A stretch of 64,000 bases of DNA from Gillisella terrae (GCF_004801395.1 NZ_SSOA01000007.1:1-64000); one strand, 5' to 3'; shown: positions 8,861 to 19,926, numbered from the stretch's first letter. Translations and numbers: made by a program. Notes: generated by a model not told the origin, from the sequence alone.

Positions 8861-9466
8861 TTGTCCGAACAAGTGCCCGCATCCGATTTGCTGGAACCAC
8901 GCCTGATTACCGAAACCGGTCTGGACCGGCGCATTGCCGAGATTGTCGAGCCGGTGGCTCTCGATCTGGGCTTCAAGCTTGTGCGCGTCCGCATGATGAA
9001 TCAGAACGGCCTGACCTTGCAGATCATGGCCGAGCGCGCCGATGGCACCATGACCGTCACCGATTGTGAAGCGCTGTCGCAGGCGATTTCGCCGGTTTTA
9101 GATGTGGAAGATCCGGTCGATAAAGAGTATCATCTGGAAGTGTCGTCACCGGGCATTGATCGCCCCATGGTGCGTGTTTCCGATTTTACGCGCTGGCAGG
9201 GCAATCTGCTGAAATGCGAAACCTCGATTTTGGTCGATAATCGCAAGCGTTTCCGGGGCAAGATTACCAACGTTACCCCGGATGGCTTTGTTCTTGAGCG
9301 TGATCAGGCAGCCTATGGCGAAGAGCCACGGGTGACCATTCCGTTCACGGCGCTGGCCGAAGCAAAACTCATTCTGACGGATGACCTCATCCGCGATGCC
9401 CTTCGTGCTGATAAACTGGCAAAGGCTGAAGCCGCCAACCAGAATGAAGAAGCAGACGAAGAGTAA
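8861..9466 (+). CDS. rimP: Ribosome maturation factor RimP
   Basis: This encodes 201 residues from a TTG start with a strong AGGAGGAC site 5 bases upstream. The RimP N-terminal domain is clear ([25 protein letters not shown], then [39 protein letters not shown]) and is followed by the Sm-like C-terminal domain ([16 protein letters not shown]) and an acidic tail. RimP aids 30S assembly. It is the first gene of the rimP-nusA-ylxR-infB-rbfA-truB cluster, transcribed from the promoter at 8715 through a terminator-like leader. Confidence 0.97.
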   Translation: MSEQVPASDLLEPRLITETGLDRRIAEIVEPVALDLGFKLVRVRMMNQNGLTLQIMAERADGTMTVTDCEALSQAISPVLDVEDPVDKEYHLEVSSPGIDRPMVRVSDFTRWQGNLLKCETSILVDNRKRFRGKITNVTPDGFVLERDQAAYGEEPRVTIPFTALAEAKLILTDDLIRDALRADKLAKAEAANQNEEADEE

Positions 9467-9524
9467 TAACCGATAACACGCCTCGCGGGTCAATTCCGGG
9501 GCAGGAAGACGGAGACTTTAGACA

Positions 9525-11150
9525 ATGGCAGTCAGTGCTAATCGGCTTGAGCTGTTGCAGATCGCAGATGCGGTTGCGCGCGAGAAGGTCATCGATCGTG
9601 AAATCGTGCTTGCTGCGATGGCTGACGCCATCCAGAAGGCAGCGCGCTCGCGTTACGGCTCCGAGACCAATATCCGTGCCGACATCAACTCCAAGACCGG
9701 CGAAATTCGTCTTCAGCGTCTTCTGGAAGTGGTTGAAACGGTCGAAGATTACGGCACCCAGATCGCGCTGCCTTTGGCGCGCGACCGCAATGTTGATGCC
9801 AAGCTCGGCGATTTCATTGCCGATCCGCTGCCGCCCATGGATTTTGGCCGTATCGCTGCCCAATCCGCCAAGCAGGTGATTGTGCAGAAGGTGCGTGAAG
9901 CCGAGCGTGATCGTCAGTATGACGAATTCAAGGATCGCGTTGGTGAAATCATCAACGGCACGGTCAAGCGTGTTGAATATGGCAATGTGATTGTCGATCT
10001 TGGTCGTGGTGAAGGCATCATCCGTCGTGACGAGATGATTCCACGCGAAGCCATGCGTTACGGTGATCGTGTTCGCGCTTTTGTCTATGACGTGCGCCGC
10101 GAACAGCGTGGTCCGCAGATTTTCCTCTCACGCACCCATCCGCAGTTCATGGTCAAGCTTTTCACCATGGAAGTGCCGGAAATCTATGATGGCATCATCC
10201 AGATCAAGTCGGTTGCCCGTGATCCGGGTTCGCGCGCCAAGATCGCGGTGATTTCCAACGACAGCTCGATCGATCCGGTCGGCGCTTGCGTCGGTATGCG
10301 CGGTTCGCGCGTTCAGGCCGTGGTTGGTGAATTGCAGGGCGAAAAGATCGACATCATTCCATGGTCGGCTGATCCTGCCTCGTTCATCGTCAATGCGTTG
10401 CAGCCTGCCGAAGTTGCCAAGGTTGTTCTGGATGAAGATGCAGAGCGTATCGAAGTGGTTGTGCCGGATGAGCAGCTGTCGCTGGCCATTGGTCGCCGTG
10501 GTCAGAACGTGCGTCTTGCCTCGCAGCTGACCGGCTGGGACATTGACATCATGACGGAAGCGGAAGAATCCGAGCGCCGTCAGAAGGAATTCAACGAGCG
10601 CACCAACCTGTTTATGGAAGCTCTCGACGTGGACGAAATGGTCGGTCAGGTTCTGGCCTCCGAAGGCTTTGCGCAAGTTGAAGAGCTGGCCTACGCCAAT
10701 ATCGATGAAATTTCCTCGATTGACGGCTTTGACGGCGATACCGCTGAAGAAATTCAGACCCGTGCCCGCGAGTATATCGAAAAGATCGAAGCCGAGTTCG
10801 ATGCCAAGCGCAAGGAATTGGGTGTTGCCGACGAGCTGCGTCAGATTTCGGGCATGACCAGCCAGATGATGGTGGCTCTGGGCGAAGACGGCATCAAGAC
10901 CATTGAAGATTTCGCGGGCTGCGCCTCGGATGATCTGGTGGGCTGGACCGAGCGCAAGGACGGCGAGACCAAGAAGTTTGAAGGCCTGTTCTCCAAGCTG
11001 GACGTATCGCGTCAAGAGGCTGAGCGCATGGTCATTCAGGCGCGTTTGCTGGCTGGCTGGATCACCGAAGATGAAGCCCAGGCCCAGGCCGAGGCTGTTG
11101 AAGCTGACGGTGAAGAAGAAGGTGCAGACGAGGCTGAGCGGAGCGCGTGA
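9525..11150 (+). CDS. nusA: Transcription elongation/termination factor NusA
   Basis: This encodes 541 residues. Domain order is the N-terminal RNA polymerase-binding domain (residues 1-130), S1 (KDRVGEIINGTVKRVEYGNVIVDLGRGEG, about 135-200), KH1 and KH2 (VGACVGMRGSRVQAVVGEL; LAIGRRGQNVRLASQLTGWDI) and two C-terminal helix-hairpin-helix repeats ending in an acidic tail. It modulates pausing, termination and antitermination. The gene lies 58 bases after rimP and its stop overlaps the next start in TGATG. Confidence 0.98.
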   Translation: MAVSANRLELLQIADAVAREKVIDREIVLAAMADAIQKAARSRYGSETNIRADINSKTGEIRLQRLLEVVETVEDYGTQIALPLARDRNVDAKLGDFIADPLPPMDFGRIAAQSAKQVIVQKVREAERDRQYDEFKDRVGEIINGTVKRVEYGNVIVDLGRGEGIIRRDEMIPREAMRYGDRVRAFVYDVRREQRGPQIFLSRTHPQFMVKLFTMEVPEIYDGIIQIKSVARDPGSRAKIAVISNDSSIDPVGACVGMRGSRVQAVVGELQGEKIDIIPWSADPASFIVNALQPAEVAKVVLDEDAERIEVVVPDEQLSLAIGRRGQNVRLASQLTGWDIDIMTEAEESERRQKEFNERTNLFMEALDVDEMVGQVLASEGFAQVEELAYANIDEISSIDGFDGDTAEEIQTRAREYIEKIEAEFDAKRKELGVADELRQISGMTSQMMVALGEDGIKTIEDFAGCASDDLVGWTERKDGETKKFEGLFSKLDVSRQEAERMVIQARLLAGWITEDEAQAQAEAVEADGEEEGADEAERSA

Positions 11151-11851
11151 TGGCCTCCGATCAACCATTGGAGAAGGAGCGTCCGCCCAAGCCACAAAAG
11201 GGTGTGTCAGGCAAGGATGGTCAAAATGACCGCACTTGTATTGTGACCCGCAAGGCTGGGACGCCAGACAGTTTGATCCGGTTCGTCGCCACCCCAGACG
11301 GGGTGGTTGTGCCGGATCTGAAACGGGAACTGCCCGGCCGTGGGTGCTGGGTGTCGGTTTCCCGCGAGGCCGTTGACAAGGCGGTGGCGAAAAAGCAATT
11401 CGCCCGCGCTTTGAAGGCGGATGTCACCGTTGCGCCCGATCTGGGCGCGCAGGTTGACAGGCTGCTTGTGCAACAGGTGGCGGGAATGATGAATCTGGCG
11501 CGCAAGGCGGGCCAGTTTGTAACAGGATCAGCGAAAGTTGATCTCGCCATTCGCAGTGGCTCGGCTTTGTGTGTGTTTCACGCCACCGATGCCGCAGCTG
11601 ATGGTGTTCGGAAATTGGACCAGGCCCGCAAGGCCTGGCACCTTGGAATGGAAACGGACGAGGAGATTCCTGCGTTCCGGCTCTTTTCCGAGGCGGAAAT
11701 GCAAGAACTGATAGGCCAGAATGCGTTTATCCATGCTTGCGCGCTTGCAGGGCAGGCCGGTGAGGGTGTAGTGAAACGCGCAACTCTGCTTGAGACCTAT
11801 CGTGGCAACTGGCCACGGGGATTGAGCGAAACTGGCCGGAAGCCACAATGA
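11150..11851 (+). CDS. YlxR (DUF448) / L7Ae-like RNA-binding protein
   Basis: This encodes about 233 residues. The YlxR domain comes first (DRTCIVTRKAGTPDSLIRFV near residues 25-45, then LPGRGCWVSVSREAVDKAV), followed by an L7Ae/S12-like fold (MNLARKAGQFVTGSAKVDLAIRSGSALCVFHATDAAADG). Proteins with this layout sit between nusA and infB in alphaproteobacteria; YlxR is nucleoid- or RNA-associated and L7Ae folds bind kink-turn RNA. The ATG at 11150 overlaps the nusA stop; a GTG at 11147 is also possible. The final residues after YRGNW run into a short variable tail. Confidence 0.93.
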   Translation: MASDQPLEKERPPKPQKGVSGKDGQNDRTCIVTRKAGTPDSLIRFVATPDGVVVPDLKRELPGRGCWVSVSREAVDKAVAKKQFARALKADVTVAPDLGAQVDRLLVQQVAGMMNLARKAGQFVTGSAKVDLAIRSGSALCVFHATDAAADGVRKLDQARKAWHLGMETDEEIPAFRLFSEAEMQELIGQNAFIHACALAGQAGEGVVKRATLLETYRGNWPRGLSETGRKPQ

Positions 11852-11952
11852 CCCGGTCACCGGCGCAAGCCGGCCTCCGTGGTTTAGGACAGTATGTGAA
11901 CGGCGTGGTCTGATGGATGTCATCCGGCCTCGCTCGAAGGAACGGGAACGGA

Positions 11953-14910
11953 ATGACCGACAACAAAGACGACAAGACACTCAGCGTAGCGGGCAAGAAG
12001 ACACTCACGCTCAAGCCGACGGGAGTGAACCAGGGTACCGTGCGCCAGGATATGGGTCGCGGTCGCACCAAGGCCGTTGTGGTCGAGACGCGCAAGCGCC
12101 GCCCAACCCGTCCTGAAGACGACCGTGCACAACAGGCCCAAACCCCGACGCCAGCAGCGCCTGTGCAGGCCGCAACACCCGTTGCGCCAGCTCCCACGCC
12201 TGCACCTGCTGCACCAACGCCAGCCCCCGCACCTGTGCAGGCGGCGGCACCCGTGCAGGCCGCAACCCCGGCACCAGAGGCTGTTGCAACGCCTCCAGCC
12301 CCTGTTGCTGCGGCCCCTTCGGCTCCTCGCGCGCCAGCCCCAGCCCCTTCGGCTCCGCGCGCGCAGCCTTCCAATCAATACGGGCAGAACCGCGCACCCG
12401 GCCAGCAGAACCGGCCACAGGGTCAGAATCAGGGCCGTCCGCAGGGACAGGGTCAAGGTCGTCCCCAGGGTCAGCAGGGCCGTCCGCAAGGCAATGGTGC
12501 AAACCAGCAGAACCGTCAGCCCGACCGCTCGTCGCGTGGCCCTGATCGCCCGCGCGGTGCCGTTTTGCATGATCTGTCTGCCAGCGAGATGGACGCGCGT
12601 CGCCGCGCCCTGATCGAGGCACAGGCCCGCGAAGTGGAAGACGCCAAGCGCCGCGCTGAAGAAGAAAAGCGCCGCGAAGCCGAAGCAGCTGCCCGCAAGA
12701 TCGAGATGGAAGCCGAAGCCAAGCGCAAGGCCGAGGAAGAACAGGCCCGTGCGCTTGAGGCTGCCAAAGCCCCGGCTCCAGAGCCTGCTGCCGAGCCTGC
12801 GGCCCCGGCTGCACGCGCGTCCGAACCGTCTAATCGCGCACCGTCGGTCACACGCACAGCACCACAGACACCGGCTCCCGGTTTTGTCCGTGGTCGCAAG
12901 CCTGCGGTTGATGATGACGAGCGTCCGGCACCTCGCGGTGGTGCACCGGCGCGCGGCAAGGTTGCTCGTCCTGAGCCCGCCAAGGTGCCAGCCCGTCCAA
13001 AGACCGAGGATGAGCGTCGTCGTGGCAAGCTGACCGTGACAACGGCGGCTGTGGATGATGATGGTTCGAGCCGCGGCCGCTCGCTTTCGGCCATGCGTCG
13101 CCGTCAGGAGAAATTCCGCCGCAGCCAGATGCAGGAAACCCGCGAAAAGATCAGCCGCGAAGTCATCCTGCCGGAAACCATCACCATTCAGGAACTGTCG
13201 CAGCGTATGTCTGAACGCGCTGTTGACGTAATCAAGTACCTGATGAAGGAAGGCCAGATGATGAAGGCTGGCGACGTCATTGACGCCGATCTGGCTGAAC
13301 TGATCGCTGGCGAATTCGGCCATACCGTCAAGCGCGTCTCCGAGTCTGACGTTGAAGAAGGTATCTTCAACGTGGCTGACGACGCTGGTGAAATGGTAGC
13401 GCGTCCGCCGGTTGTCACCATCATGGGTCACGTTGACCATGGTAAGACCTCGCTGCTCGACGCCATCCGCCAGACCAGCGTTGTGACGGGCGAAGCCGGT
13501 GGCATCACCCAGCATATTGGTGCCTATCAGGTTGAGCATAACGGCCAGAAGATCACCTTCATCGACACCCCCGGCCACGCCGCCTTTACGGCCATGCGTG
13601 CTCGTGGTGCGCAGGTCACCGACATCGCCATTCTGGTGGTTGCGGCCGATGACGCCGTAATGCCGCAGACGATTGAATCGATCAGCCACGCCAAGGCTGC
13701 CAATGTGCCGATCATTGTTGCCATCAACAAGATCGACAAGCACGAAGCCAATCCGGACAAGGTGCGTCAGCAGCTTCTCCAGCATGAAGTCTTCGTGGAA
13801 TCCATGGGCGGTGAAGTGCTCGACGTTGAGGTTTCGGCGAAAGCCAAGCTTCACCTCGACAAGCTTCTGGAAGCTGTGCTGTTGCAGGCCGAAATTCTCG
13901 ACCTCAAGGCCGATCCAACCCGCACGGCAGAAGGCACCGTTGTGGAAGCGCAGCTTGACCGCGGCCGTGGTGCCGTTGCTACCGTTCTCGTTCAGAAGGG
14001 CACGTTGAAGCCTGGCCAGATTATCGTTGCTGGTGATCAGTGGGGCCGTGTGCGCGCTCTGGTCAACGACAAGGGCAATCACGTCAAGGAAGCTGGCCCT
14101 GCCATGCCGGTCGAAATTCTCGGCCTGTCGGGCACACCTGCAGCCGGTGATCGGTTCGCAGTGGTTGAAAACGAAGCCCGTGCGCGTGAAATCTCCGAGT
14201 ACCGTCAGCGTCTGGCTCGTGATAAGGCAGCCGCCCGTCAGTCTGGCCAGCGCGGTTCGCTGGAGCAGATGATGAGCCAGCTACAGAACACTGGTTTCAA
14301 GGAATTCCCGCTGGTCATCAAGGCCGACGTGCAGGGTTCTGTCGAAGCCATTATCGGCGCTCTCGACAAGCTGGGCACCGACGAAGTGCGCGCTCGTATC
14401 GTTCACTCCGGCGCAGGTGGTATCACCGAGTCGGATCTGGCACTGGCAGAAGCATCGAATGCCGCCATCATTGGCTTTAACGTTCGTGCCAATGCTCAGG
14501 CCAAGCTGGCCGCTGAACGTGCTGGCACGGAAATCCGCTATTACAACATCATCTACGATCTGGTGGATGACGTAAAAGCGGCCATGTCCGGTCTTCTGTC
14601 GCCAGAGCGTCGCGAAACCTTCCTCGGCAATGCCGAGATCCTCGAAGTGTTCAACATCACCAAGACCGGTAAGGTTGCGGGTTGCCGTGTTATCGAGGGC
14701 AAGGTCGAGCGTGGCGCAGGTGTGCGTCTGGTGCGCGACAACGTGGTTATCCACGAAGGCAAGCTCAAGACACTCAAGCGCTTCAAGGACGAAGTGGCCG
14801 ACGTGCCGATGGGTCAGGAATGCGGTATGGCCTTCGAGAACTACGAAGACATTCGCGCAGGCGACACCATCGAGTGCTTCCGCGTGGAACACATTACCCG
14901 TACGCTCTAA
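11953..14910 (+). CDS. infB: Translation initiation factor IF-2
   Basis: This encodes 985 residues from the ATG at 11953 ([18 protein letters not shown], the usual alphaproteobacterial IF-2 start), preceded by GAAGGAACGGGA; an ATG 36 bases upstream is in frame but lacks family support. Residues 55-190 are a long Ala/Pro/Gln-rich linker with [18 protein letters not shown] repeats, then a charged helix and the IF2_N region. The GTPase starts near residue 490 ([21 protein letters not shown]), followed by domains II-IV. It positions fMet-tRNA on the 30S subunit. A terminator-like hairpin follows at 14927. Confidence 0.98.
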   Translation: MTDNKDDKTLSVAGKKTLTLKPTGVNQGTVRQDMGRGRTKAVVVETRKRRPTRPEDDRAQQAQTPTPAAPVQAATPVAPAPTPAPAAPTPAPAPVQAAAPVQAATPAPEAVATPPAPVAAAPSAPRAPAPAPSAPRAQPSNQYGQNRAPGQQNRPQGQNQGRPQGQGQGRPQGQQGRPQGNGANQQNRQPDRSSRGPDRPRGAVLHDLSASEMDARRRALIEAQAREVEDAKRRAEEEKRREAEAAARKIEMEAEAKRKAEEEQARALEAAKAPAPEPAAEPAAPAARASEPSNRAPSVTRTAPQTPAPGFVRGRKPAVDDDERPAPRGGAPARGKVARPEPAKVPARPKTEDERRRGKLTVTTAAVDDDGSSRGRSLSAMRRRQEKFRRSQMQETREKISREVILPETITIQELSQRMSERAVDVIKYLMKEGQMMKAGDVIDADLAELIAGEFGHTVKRVSESDVEEGIFNVADDAGEMVARPPVVTIMGHVDHGKTSLLDAIRQTSVVTGEAGGITQHIGAYQVEHNGQKITFIDTPGHAAFTAMRARGAQVTDIAILVVAADDAVMPQTIESISHAKAANVPIIVAINKIDKHEANPDKVRQQLLQHEVFVESMGGEVLDVEVSAKAKLHLDKLLEAVLLQAEILDLKADPTRTAEGTVVEAQLDRGRGAVATVLVQKGTLKPGQIIVAGDQWGRVRALVNDKGNHVKEAGPAMPVEILGLSGTPAAGDRFAVVENEARAREISEYRQRLARDKAAARQSGQRGSLEQMMSQLQNTGFKEFPLVIKADVQGSVEAIIGALDKLGTDEVRARIVHSGAGGITESDLALAEASNAAIIGFNVRANAQAKLAAERAGTEIRYYNIIYDLVDDVKAAMSGLLSPERRETFLGNAEILEVFNITKTGKVAGCRVIEGKVERGAGVRLVRDNVVIHEGKLKTLKRFKDEVADVPMGQECGMAFENYEDIRAGDTIECFRVEHITRTL

Positions 14911-14926
14911 TCGGCGTAATCGATAC

Positions 14927-14954
14927 GGAGGCCGCTCTTGGGCGGCCTCCTTTT
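14927..14954 (+). terminator. Intrinsic terminator after infB
   Basis: GGAGGCCGC and GCGGCCTCC form a perfect 9-bp stem over a 6-base loop, followed by TTTT. The short T-run suggests partial read-through into rbfA. Confidence 0.75.
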
Positions 14955-15060
14955 CAGGTGCAGTTGAACTGGTGAATATCCACTCTTCCGAGAGAAGATC
15001 AGGAGCATCAGTGACAGGGTTCGATCCCCCACGCCCGATGCGGGCAAATGAGAAAAGAAC

Positions 15061-15474
15061 ATGAGCAAAGCAACAAGTTCCGCGCCTTCGCAGCGTATGC
15101 TGCGCGTTGGCGAACAGGTCCGCGCCGCCATTACCCAGGTTTTGCAACGGGGTGAAGTGCGCGATGACCTAATTGAAAAAACCGTGATTTCCATTTCTGA
15201 AGTGCGTATGTCGCCGGATTTGAAAATCGCCACCGCCTATGTCTCGCCGCTGGGGGTGAGCGATCATGATGTGGTGATTGCCGCCCTGAACCGTCATGCG
15301 AAATACATTCGCGGTCGTCTTGGCGGGCAGCTTCGGCAGATGAAATACATGCCGGAAGTGCGCTTTCGCGATGACACCAGCTTCGACAATTACAAGAAAA
15401 TCGATGAACTTCTGCGCTCGCCCGAAGTGGCGCGTGACCTTGGTTCCGATGACGACACGCAAGAAGACAATTGA
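15061..15474 (+). CDS. rbfA: Ribosome-binding factor A
   Basis: This encodes 137 residues with the RbfA KH-like fold: [26 protein letters not shown] at the start, [25 protein letters not shown], then [38 protein letters not shown]. It binds 30S precursors and helps 16S rRNA maturation in the cold. It lies between infB and truB, with only six bases to truB, and ends in an acidic tail typical of alphaproteobacterial members. Confidence 0.97.
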   Translation: MSKATSSAPSQRMLRVGEQVRAAITQVLQRGEVRDDLIEKTVISISEVRMSPDLKIATAYVSPLGVSDHDVVIAALNRHAKYIRGRLGGQLRQMKYMPEVRFRDDTSFDNYKKIDELLRSPEVARDLGSDDDTQEDN

Positions 15475-15480
15475 GATTCT

Positions 15481-16410
15481 ATGTCCAAACCCAGAAAACC
15501 CAAAGGCCGCCCGGTTTCCGGCTGGCTGATTCTTGATAAGCCGGTGGATTTTGGCTCGACTGAAGCAGTTGGCAAGATCAAGTGGCTGTTCAACGCCCAA
15601 AAAGCCGGTCACGCTGGCACGCTCGATCCCTTGGCGTCTGGCATGTTGCCGATTGCGCTGGGCGACGCCACCAAGACCGTGCCTTACGTGATGGATGGTC
15701 GCAAAATCTATGAATTCACCGTCACCTGGGGTGAAGAGCGCTCAACGGATGATCTGGAAGGCGAAGCCACACAGACGTCTGAATTGCGCCCAAACGAAGC
15801 GGACATCAAGGCACTTCTGCCGAATTATACGGGCGTGATCAATCAGATCCCGCCGCAGTTTTCGGCCATCAAAATTGCAGGCGAACGTGCCTATGATCTG
15901 GCCCGTGAAGGCGAGGTTGTCGAAATCCCTTCGCGAGAAGTGGAAATTCACCGGCTCACGCTCTTGAAGGCCGATCAGGATCGCGCCTGGTTTGAGGTTG
16001 AGTGCGGCAAGGGCACTTATGTGCGCTCTCTGGCCCGCGATTTTGGCCGCGATCTTGGCTGCTATGGCCATATTTCCGAGCTGCGTCGCTCGTTTGTGGC
16101 ACCCTTTGCCGAAGACATGATGGTGCCTTTGGAAGAGCTGATCGAGCTTGAGAAGATCGAAGACCGCGAAGAGCGTCTGGCTGCGCTGGATGCCTTTTTG
16201 GTCGATACCGGCGAGGCCCTGATGGCGCTGCCGCAGATTCGCATCAGCGACGATCAGGCCCATCGTTTGCGGATGGGCAATCCGATCATCCTGCGCGGTC
16301 GCGACGCACCCGTGGCAGAGCCGGAAGTGGTGGCCTTTGCGGGTGGCAAACTGGTGGCGATTGGCGAAATCGGCGAAGGCGAATTCCGCCCCAAGCGCGT
16401 TTTCAACTGA
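15481..16410 (+). CDS. truB: tRNA pseudouridine(55) synthase TruB
   Basis: This encodes 309 residues. The catalytic Asp lies in [18 protein letters not shown] near residue 48; further motifs are [42 protein letters not shown] and [15 protein letters not shown]. It isomerises U55 in the T-loop of tRNAs. The C-terminal PUA-like part is present to the end ([27 protein letters not shown]). It is the last gene of the operon begun by rimP. Confidence 0.98.
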   Translation: MSKPRKPKGRPVSGWLILDKPVDFGSTEAVGKIKWLFNAQKAGHAGTLDPLASGMLPIALGDATKTVPYVMDGRKIYEFTVTWGEERSTDDLEGEATQTSELRPNEADIKALLPNYTGVINQIPPQFSAIKIAGERAYDLAREGEVVEIPSREVEIHRLTLLKADQDRAWFEVECGKGTYVRSLARDFGRDLGCYGHISELRRSFVAPFAEDMMVPLEELIELEKIEDREERLAALDAFLVDTGEALMALPQIRISDDQAHRLRMGNPIILRGRDAPVAEPEVVAFAGGKLVAIGEIGEGEFRPKRVFN

Positions 16411-16451
16411 AGCACCTGTCTGAGAAAGACGCTACCATTTAAACCACTGTC

Positions 16452-16481
16452 GCAATGGGCGCATAGATAAGCGCCCATTGC
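16452..16481 (+). terminator. Perfect 11-bp inverted repeat after truB
   Basis: GCAATGGGCGC and GCGCCCATTGC flank an 8-base AT-rich loop. No T-run follows, so it may be a weak terminator or an mRNA end structure; it ends 14 bases before the next start codon. Confidence 0.55.
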
Positions 16482-16495
16482 TGTCGCGGGGTCAA

Positions 16496-16987
16496 ATGAT
16501 GGGCGTTCGAAATTATCTGATTGAAGGTGTTTCTTGTTCAGGCAAGACCACAGTCTGCGATGAACTGCTGCGGCGTGGTCATCATGCCATTCATGGCGAC
16601 CGGGTCTTGGCCTATCAGGGTGATCCAGAGACGGGTGAGCCGCTTGATGGCTCCTGTCATGAACATCACATCTGGGATGTCGGCAAAGTCAACGCCTTGA
16701 TGGATGACCAAACTGTTGCGATGACCTTTTTTTGCGGTGGCTCGCGCAATTTTGACCACTTCATTGCCCGGTTCGATGCCATTTTTGTTCTCGATGTTGA
16801 TCTCAACACCCTGAGCAGGCGATTGTCTGAGCGGCCAAAGGATGAATTTGGCGCAAAACCAAGTGAGCGGGCGCTGATTTTGCGTTTGCACGCGACCAAG
16901 GAAGATACCCCGGCAGGAATAAGAATTGATGCGACTGCCTCTGTTGGGCATGTCGTTGACCAAATCCTCTCAAGGTGTTCCGGTTAA
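16496..16987 (+). CDS. P-loop kinase-like protein
   Basis: This encodes 163 residues from the ATG at 16496 (a second ATG follows directly). A Walker A motif is present near the start (IEGVSCSGKTTVCDELL), with HAIHGDRVLAY after it, a Walker B-like strand FDAIFVLDVDLNTLSRRL and a lid-like RPKDEFG. This is the layout of small nucleoside/nucleotide or shikimate kinase-like AAA_17/AAA_18 proteins. The substrate cannot be told. It stands alone between truB and rpsO. Confidence 0.8.
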   Translation: MMGVRNYLIEGVSCSGKTTVCDELLRRGHHAIHGDRVLAYQGDPETGEPLDGSCHEHHIWDVGKVNALMDDQTVAMTFFCGGSRNFDHFIARFDAIFVLDVDLNTLSRRLSERPKDEFGAKPSERALILRLHATKEDTPAGIRIDATASVGHVVDQILSRCSG

Positions 16988-17168
16988 ACTGGGTTCTTCT
17001 TATGGCACGCAGGTCTAAAGAGCGCACGCAATATCAGCTCTTCCCTTGCAGGTGTGGATAATGTATAGCGACGCCAGCATTCAACCTGTTTGCATGCATT
17101 CACGGCCTTAGCTGGACGACATCTTGGCTAAAGGCGTCTTATTTCTCATTCTCCGAAAGGAATAAACG

Positions 17169-17438
17169 ATGTCGATTACTGCAGAGCGTAAAGCCGCCCT
17201 TATCAAGGAATATGCAACCGCTGAAGGCGACACCGGTTCGCCAGAAGTACAGGTTGCCATCCTGACCGAGCGGATCACCAATCTGACCGAACACTTCAAG
17301 GGCCACAAGAAGGATAACCATTCCCGTCGTGGTCTTTTGACACTGGTTTCCACCCGCCGTTCGCTTCTTGACTATCTCAAGAAGAAGGACGAAGGCCGCT
17401 ACAGCAAGCTGATTGCGAGCCTGGGCATTCGCCGCTAA
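17169..17438 (+). CDS. rpsO: 30S ribosomal protein S15
   Basis: This encodes 89 residues, the standard length. The sequence [29 protein letters not shown], then [33 protein letters not shown] is diagnostic. S15 binds the central domain of 16S rRNA and nucleates platform assembly. GAAAGGA precedes the ATG. It is followed by a strong terminator and then pnp, the conserved rpsO-pnp order. Confidence 0.99.
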   Translation: MSITAERKAALIKEYATAEGDTGSPEVQVAILTERITNLTEHFKGHKKDNHSRRGLLTLVSTRRSLLDYLKKKDEGRYSKLIASLGIRR

Positions 17439-17446
17439 GTGTTCTT

Positions 17447-17485
17447 CGGCGGGCTTCCCCAAAGGAAGACCCGCCGATTGTTTTT
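17447..17485 (+). terminator. Terminator after rpsO
   Basis: The arms CGGCGGGCTTCC and GGAAGACCCGCCG pair with a single bulge around a short CCAAA loop, followed by ATTGTTTTT. Confidence 0.85.
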
Positions 17486-17597
17486 CTGGAGCGTGAGATT
17501 GCTCCACCCGACCAGCTTTTGCGGCAGGATTTGCCGAAAAGCGAAAAGGCAGCCCGGATGGGCCGGTGCTGCCGATTGTAACCGATGACCTGTCATG

Positions 17598-17675
17598 GGG
17601 CAGGATTGTTGGAGGCTTCGTCAAAGTGCTTTTTCCAAGCGTTTTGCGCCTTTGAAGCCTCCCACTGTCTTGCCC
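17598..17675 (+). promoter_or_regulatory. Long leader hairpin upstream of pnp (candidate RNase III target)
   Basis: An imperfect stem runs from GGGCAGG at 17598 to TTGCCC at 17675, with a solid core GGAGGCTT (17611-17618) / AAGCCTCC (17655-17662) and inner pairing CAAAG/CTTTG. It ends about 85 bases before the pnp start. In enterobacteria a comparable pnp leader stem is cut by RNase III and used for autocontrol; the same role here is inference. Confidence 0.55.
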
Positions 17676-17759
17676 GTGATGTGTCAGCACAATGTGGTTT
17701 GTGCGTGCCTCTTTGTTTCAGACAAAGGTGAGCGTGCCGCCGCATACGAAGGACAAGAT

Positions 17760-19904
17760 ATGTTTGATACGCATAGCGTTGAGATTGAGTGGGCAGGCCG
17801 CCCGCTGAAGCTGGAAACCGGCAAGATCGCCCGTCAGGCTGACGGCGCTGTTATGGCCACCTATGGCGAAACCGTTGTTCTGGCCACCGTCGTGTCGGCC
17901 AAGGCACCAAAGCCAGGCCAGGACTTTTTCCCGCTCACCGTCAATTATCAGGAAAAGACCTATGCTGCCGGTAAGATCCCCGGCGGCTACTTCAAGCGCG
18001 AAGGCCGTCCAAGCGAAAACGAAACCCTCGTTTCGCGCCTGATCGACCGCCCGATCCGTCCGCTGTTCCCGGAAGGCTACAAGAACGACACGCAGGTTGT
18101 TGTGACCGTTATCCAGCACGATCTGGAAAACAACCCTGACATCCTGTCGATGGTTGCTGCTTCTGCGGCGCTCACCCTGTCTGGTGTTCCTTTCATGGGC
18201 CCGGTTGGCGGCGCACGTGTGGGCTACATCAACGGCGAATACGTTCTGAACCCGCATCTGGACGAGATGGACGAGTCCATCCTTGATCTGGTTGTTGCTG
18301 GCACGACTGATGCCGTGTTGATGGTGGAATCGGAAGCCAAGGAACTGAACGAAGACGTCATGCTCGGTGCTGTGATGTTTGGTCATCGCGGCTTCCAGCC
18401 GGTGATCGATGCAATCATCAAGCTGGCCGAAGTGGCTGCCAAGGAACCACGCGAGTTTGAACCGGAAGATCATTCCGAGCTGGAAGCAGAAATGCTGAAG
18501 CTGGCTGAAGCTGAATTGCGTGACGCCTACAAGATTACCCAGAAGGCTGACCGTTACAACGCGGTTGACGCTGTGAAGGCCAAGGTGAAGGCACACTTCT
18601 TCCCAGAAGGTGTTGAGCCAAAGTATACGGCTGAAGTTGTTGGCGCCGTGTTCAAGCACTTGCAGGCGAAAATTGTTCGTTGGAACATTCTCGACACCAA
18701 GAGCCGTATCGATGGCCGCGATCTGGAAACCGTTCGCCCAATCGTCTCGGAAGTTGGTCTTCTGCCACGCACCCACGGTTCTGCCCTGTTTACCCGCGGC
18801 GAAACCCAGGCCATCGTTGTTGCCACACTGGGCACCGGCGAAGACGAGCAGTATGTGGACAGCTTGACTGGCATGTACAAGGAACGCTTCCTGCTGCATT
18901 ACAACTTCCCTCCCTATTCGGTTGGTGAAACAGGCCGCATGGGCTCTCCGGGCCGCCGCGAAATTGGTCACGGCAAGCTGGCTTGGCGCGCTATTCGCCC
19001 CATGCTGCCGTCTCCTGAGCAGTTCCCTTACACGCTGCGGGTTGTGTCTGAGATCACTGAATCCAACGGTTCGTCTTCCATGGCAACCGTATGCGGCACA
19101 TCGCTGGCGCTGATGGATGCCGGTGTGCCTTTGGCCAAGCCAGTTGCTGGTATTGCCATGGGTCTGATTCTCGAAGGTGATCGTTTTGCTGTTCTGTCCG
19201 ACATTCTCGGCGACGAAGACCACCTCGGCGACATGGACTTCAAGGTGGCTGGTACGGCTGACGGCATCACCTCGCTGCAGATGGACATCAAGATCGCCGG
19301 TATCACTGAAGAGATCATGAAGGTTGCTCTGGCGCAGGCTCAGGGCGGTCGCAAGCACATTCTCGGCGAAATGGCCAATGCCATCACCGAGGGTCGCTCG
19401 CAGCTCGGCGAATTTGCGCCACGCATCGAAGTGATGAACATTCCGGTCGACAAGATCCGTGAAGTTATCGGTTCCGGCGGTAAGGTTATCCGCGAAATCG
19501 TTGAAAAGACCGGCGCGAAGATCAACATCGAAGACGATGGCACGATCAAGATCGCGTCTTCTTCCGGCAAGGAAATCGAAGCAGCCCGCAAGTGGATTCA
19601 CTCCATCGTGGCTGAGCCTGAAGTGGGCGTGATCTACGAAGGCACGGTTGTGAAGACCGCTGATTTCGGCGCATTCGTCAACTTCTTCGGTTCGCGTGAT
19701 GGCCTCGTGCATATCTCGCAGCTGGCCTCTGAGCGCGTTGCCAAGACTGCTGATGTGGTCAAGGAAGGCGACAAGGTTTGGGTCAAGCTGATGGGCTTTG
19801 ATGAGCGCGGCAAGGTGCGTCTGTCCATGAAGGTTGTCGATCAGGCCACCGGCAAGGAAATCGTTGCTGAAAAGAAGGCTGAAGGCGACGCTGCCGCTGA
19901 ATAA
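17760..19904 (+). CDS. pnp: Polyribonucleotide nucleotidyltransferase (PNPase)
   Basis: This encodes 714 residues from the ATG at 17760 ([21 protein letters not shown]), preceded by GAAGGACA; a longer in-frame reading upstream crosses the leader hairpin and is not supported. Two RNase PH domains ([34 protein letters not shown]), a helical linker, a KH domain ([26 protein letters not shown]) and an S1 domain ([31 protein letters not shown]) are in the expected order. It degrades RNA 3' to 5' by phosphorolysis. Confidence 0.99.
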   Translation: MFDTHSVEIEWAGRPLKLETGKIARQADGAVMATYGETVVLATVVSAKAPKPGQDFFPLTVNYQEKTYAAGKIPGGYFKREGRPSENETLVSRLIDRPIRPLFPEGYKNDTQVVVTVIQHDLENNPDILSMVAASAALTLSGVPFMGPVGGARVGYINGEYVLNPHLDEMDESILDLVVAGTTDAVLMVESEAKELNEDVMLGAVMFGHRGFQPVIDAIIKLAEVAAKEPREFEPEDHSELEAEMLKLAEAELRDAYKITQKADRYNAVDAVKAKVKAHFFPEGVEPKYTAEVVGAVFKHLQAKIVRWNILDTKSRIDGRDLETVRPIVSEVGLLPRTHGSALFTRGETQAIVVATLGTGEDEQYVDSLTGMYKERFLLHYNFPPYSVGETGRMGSPGRREIGHGKLAWRAIRPMLPSPEQFPYTLRVVSEITESNGSSSMATVCGTSLALMDAGVPLAKPVAGIAMGLILEGDRFAVLSDILGDEDHLGDMDFKVAGTADGITSLQMDIKIAGITEEIMKVALAQAQGGRKHILGEMANAITEGRSQLGEFAPRIEVMNIPVDKIREVIGSGGKVIREIVEKTGAKINIEDDGTIKIASSSGKEIEAARKWIHSIVAEPEVGVIYEGTVVKTADFGAFVNFFGSRDGLVHISQLASERVAKTADVVKEGDKVWVKLMGFDERGKVRLSMKVVDQATGKEIVAEKKAEGDAAAE

Positions 19905-19926
19905 GCGCTGCCAATCCTGATTTGAA

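Noticed and set aside
11920..14082. Very long antisense reading frame opposite infB (720 codons), and similar ones opposite pnp (17718-19712) and rpsA (29639-31093)
   Set aside because: These mirror strong codon bias on the coding strand; the products are low-complexity and lack ribosome binding sites or domains.
15008..15036. A tRNA T-arm-like string (GGGTTCGATCCCC) in the infB-rbfA gap
   Set aside because: No acceptor, D or anticodon arm can be built around it, and the stem around the loop is incomplete.
17595..17759. Longer N-terminus for PNPase
   Set aside because: It would translate the leader hairpin; family alignment and the GAAGGACA site favour 17760.
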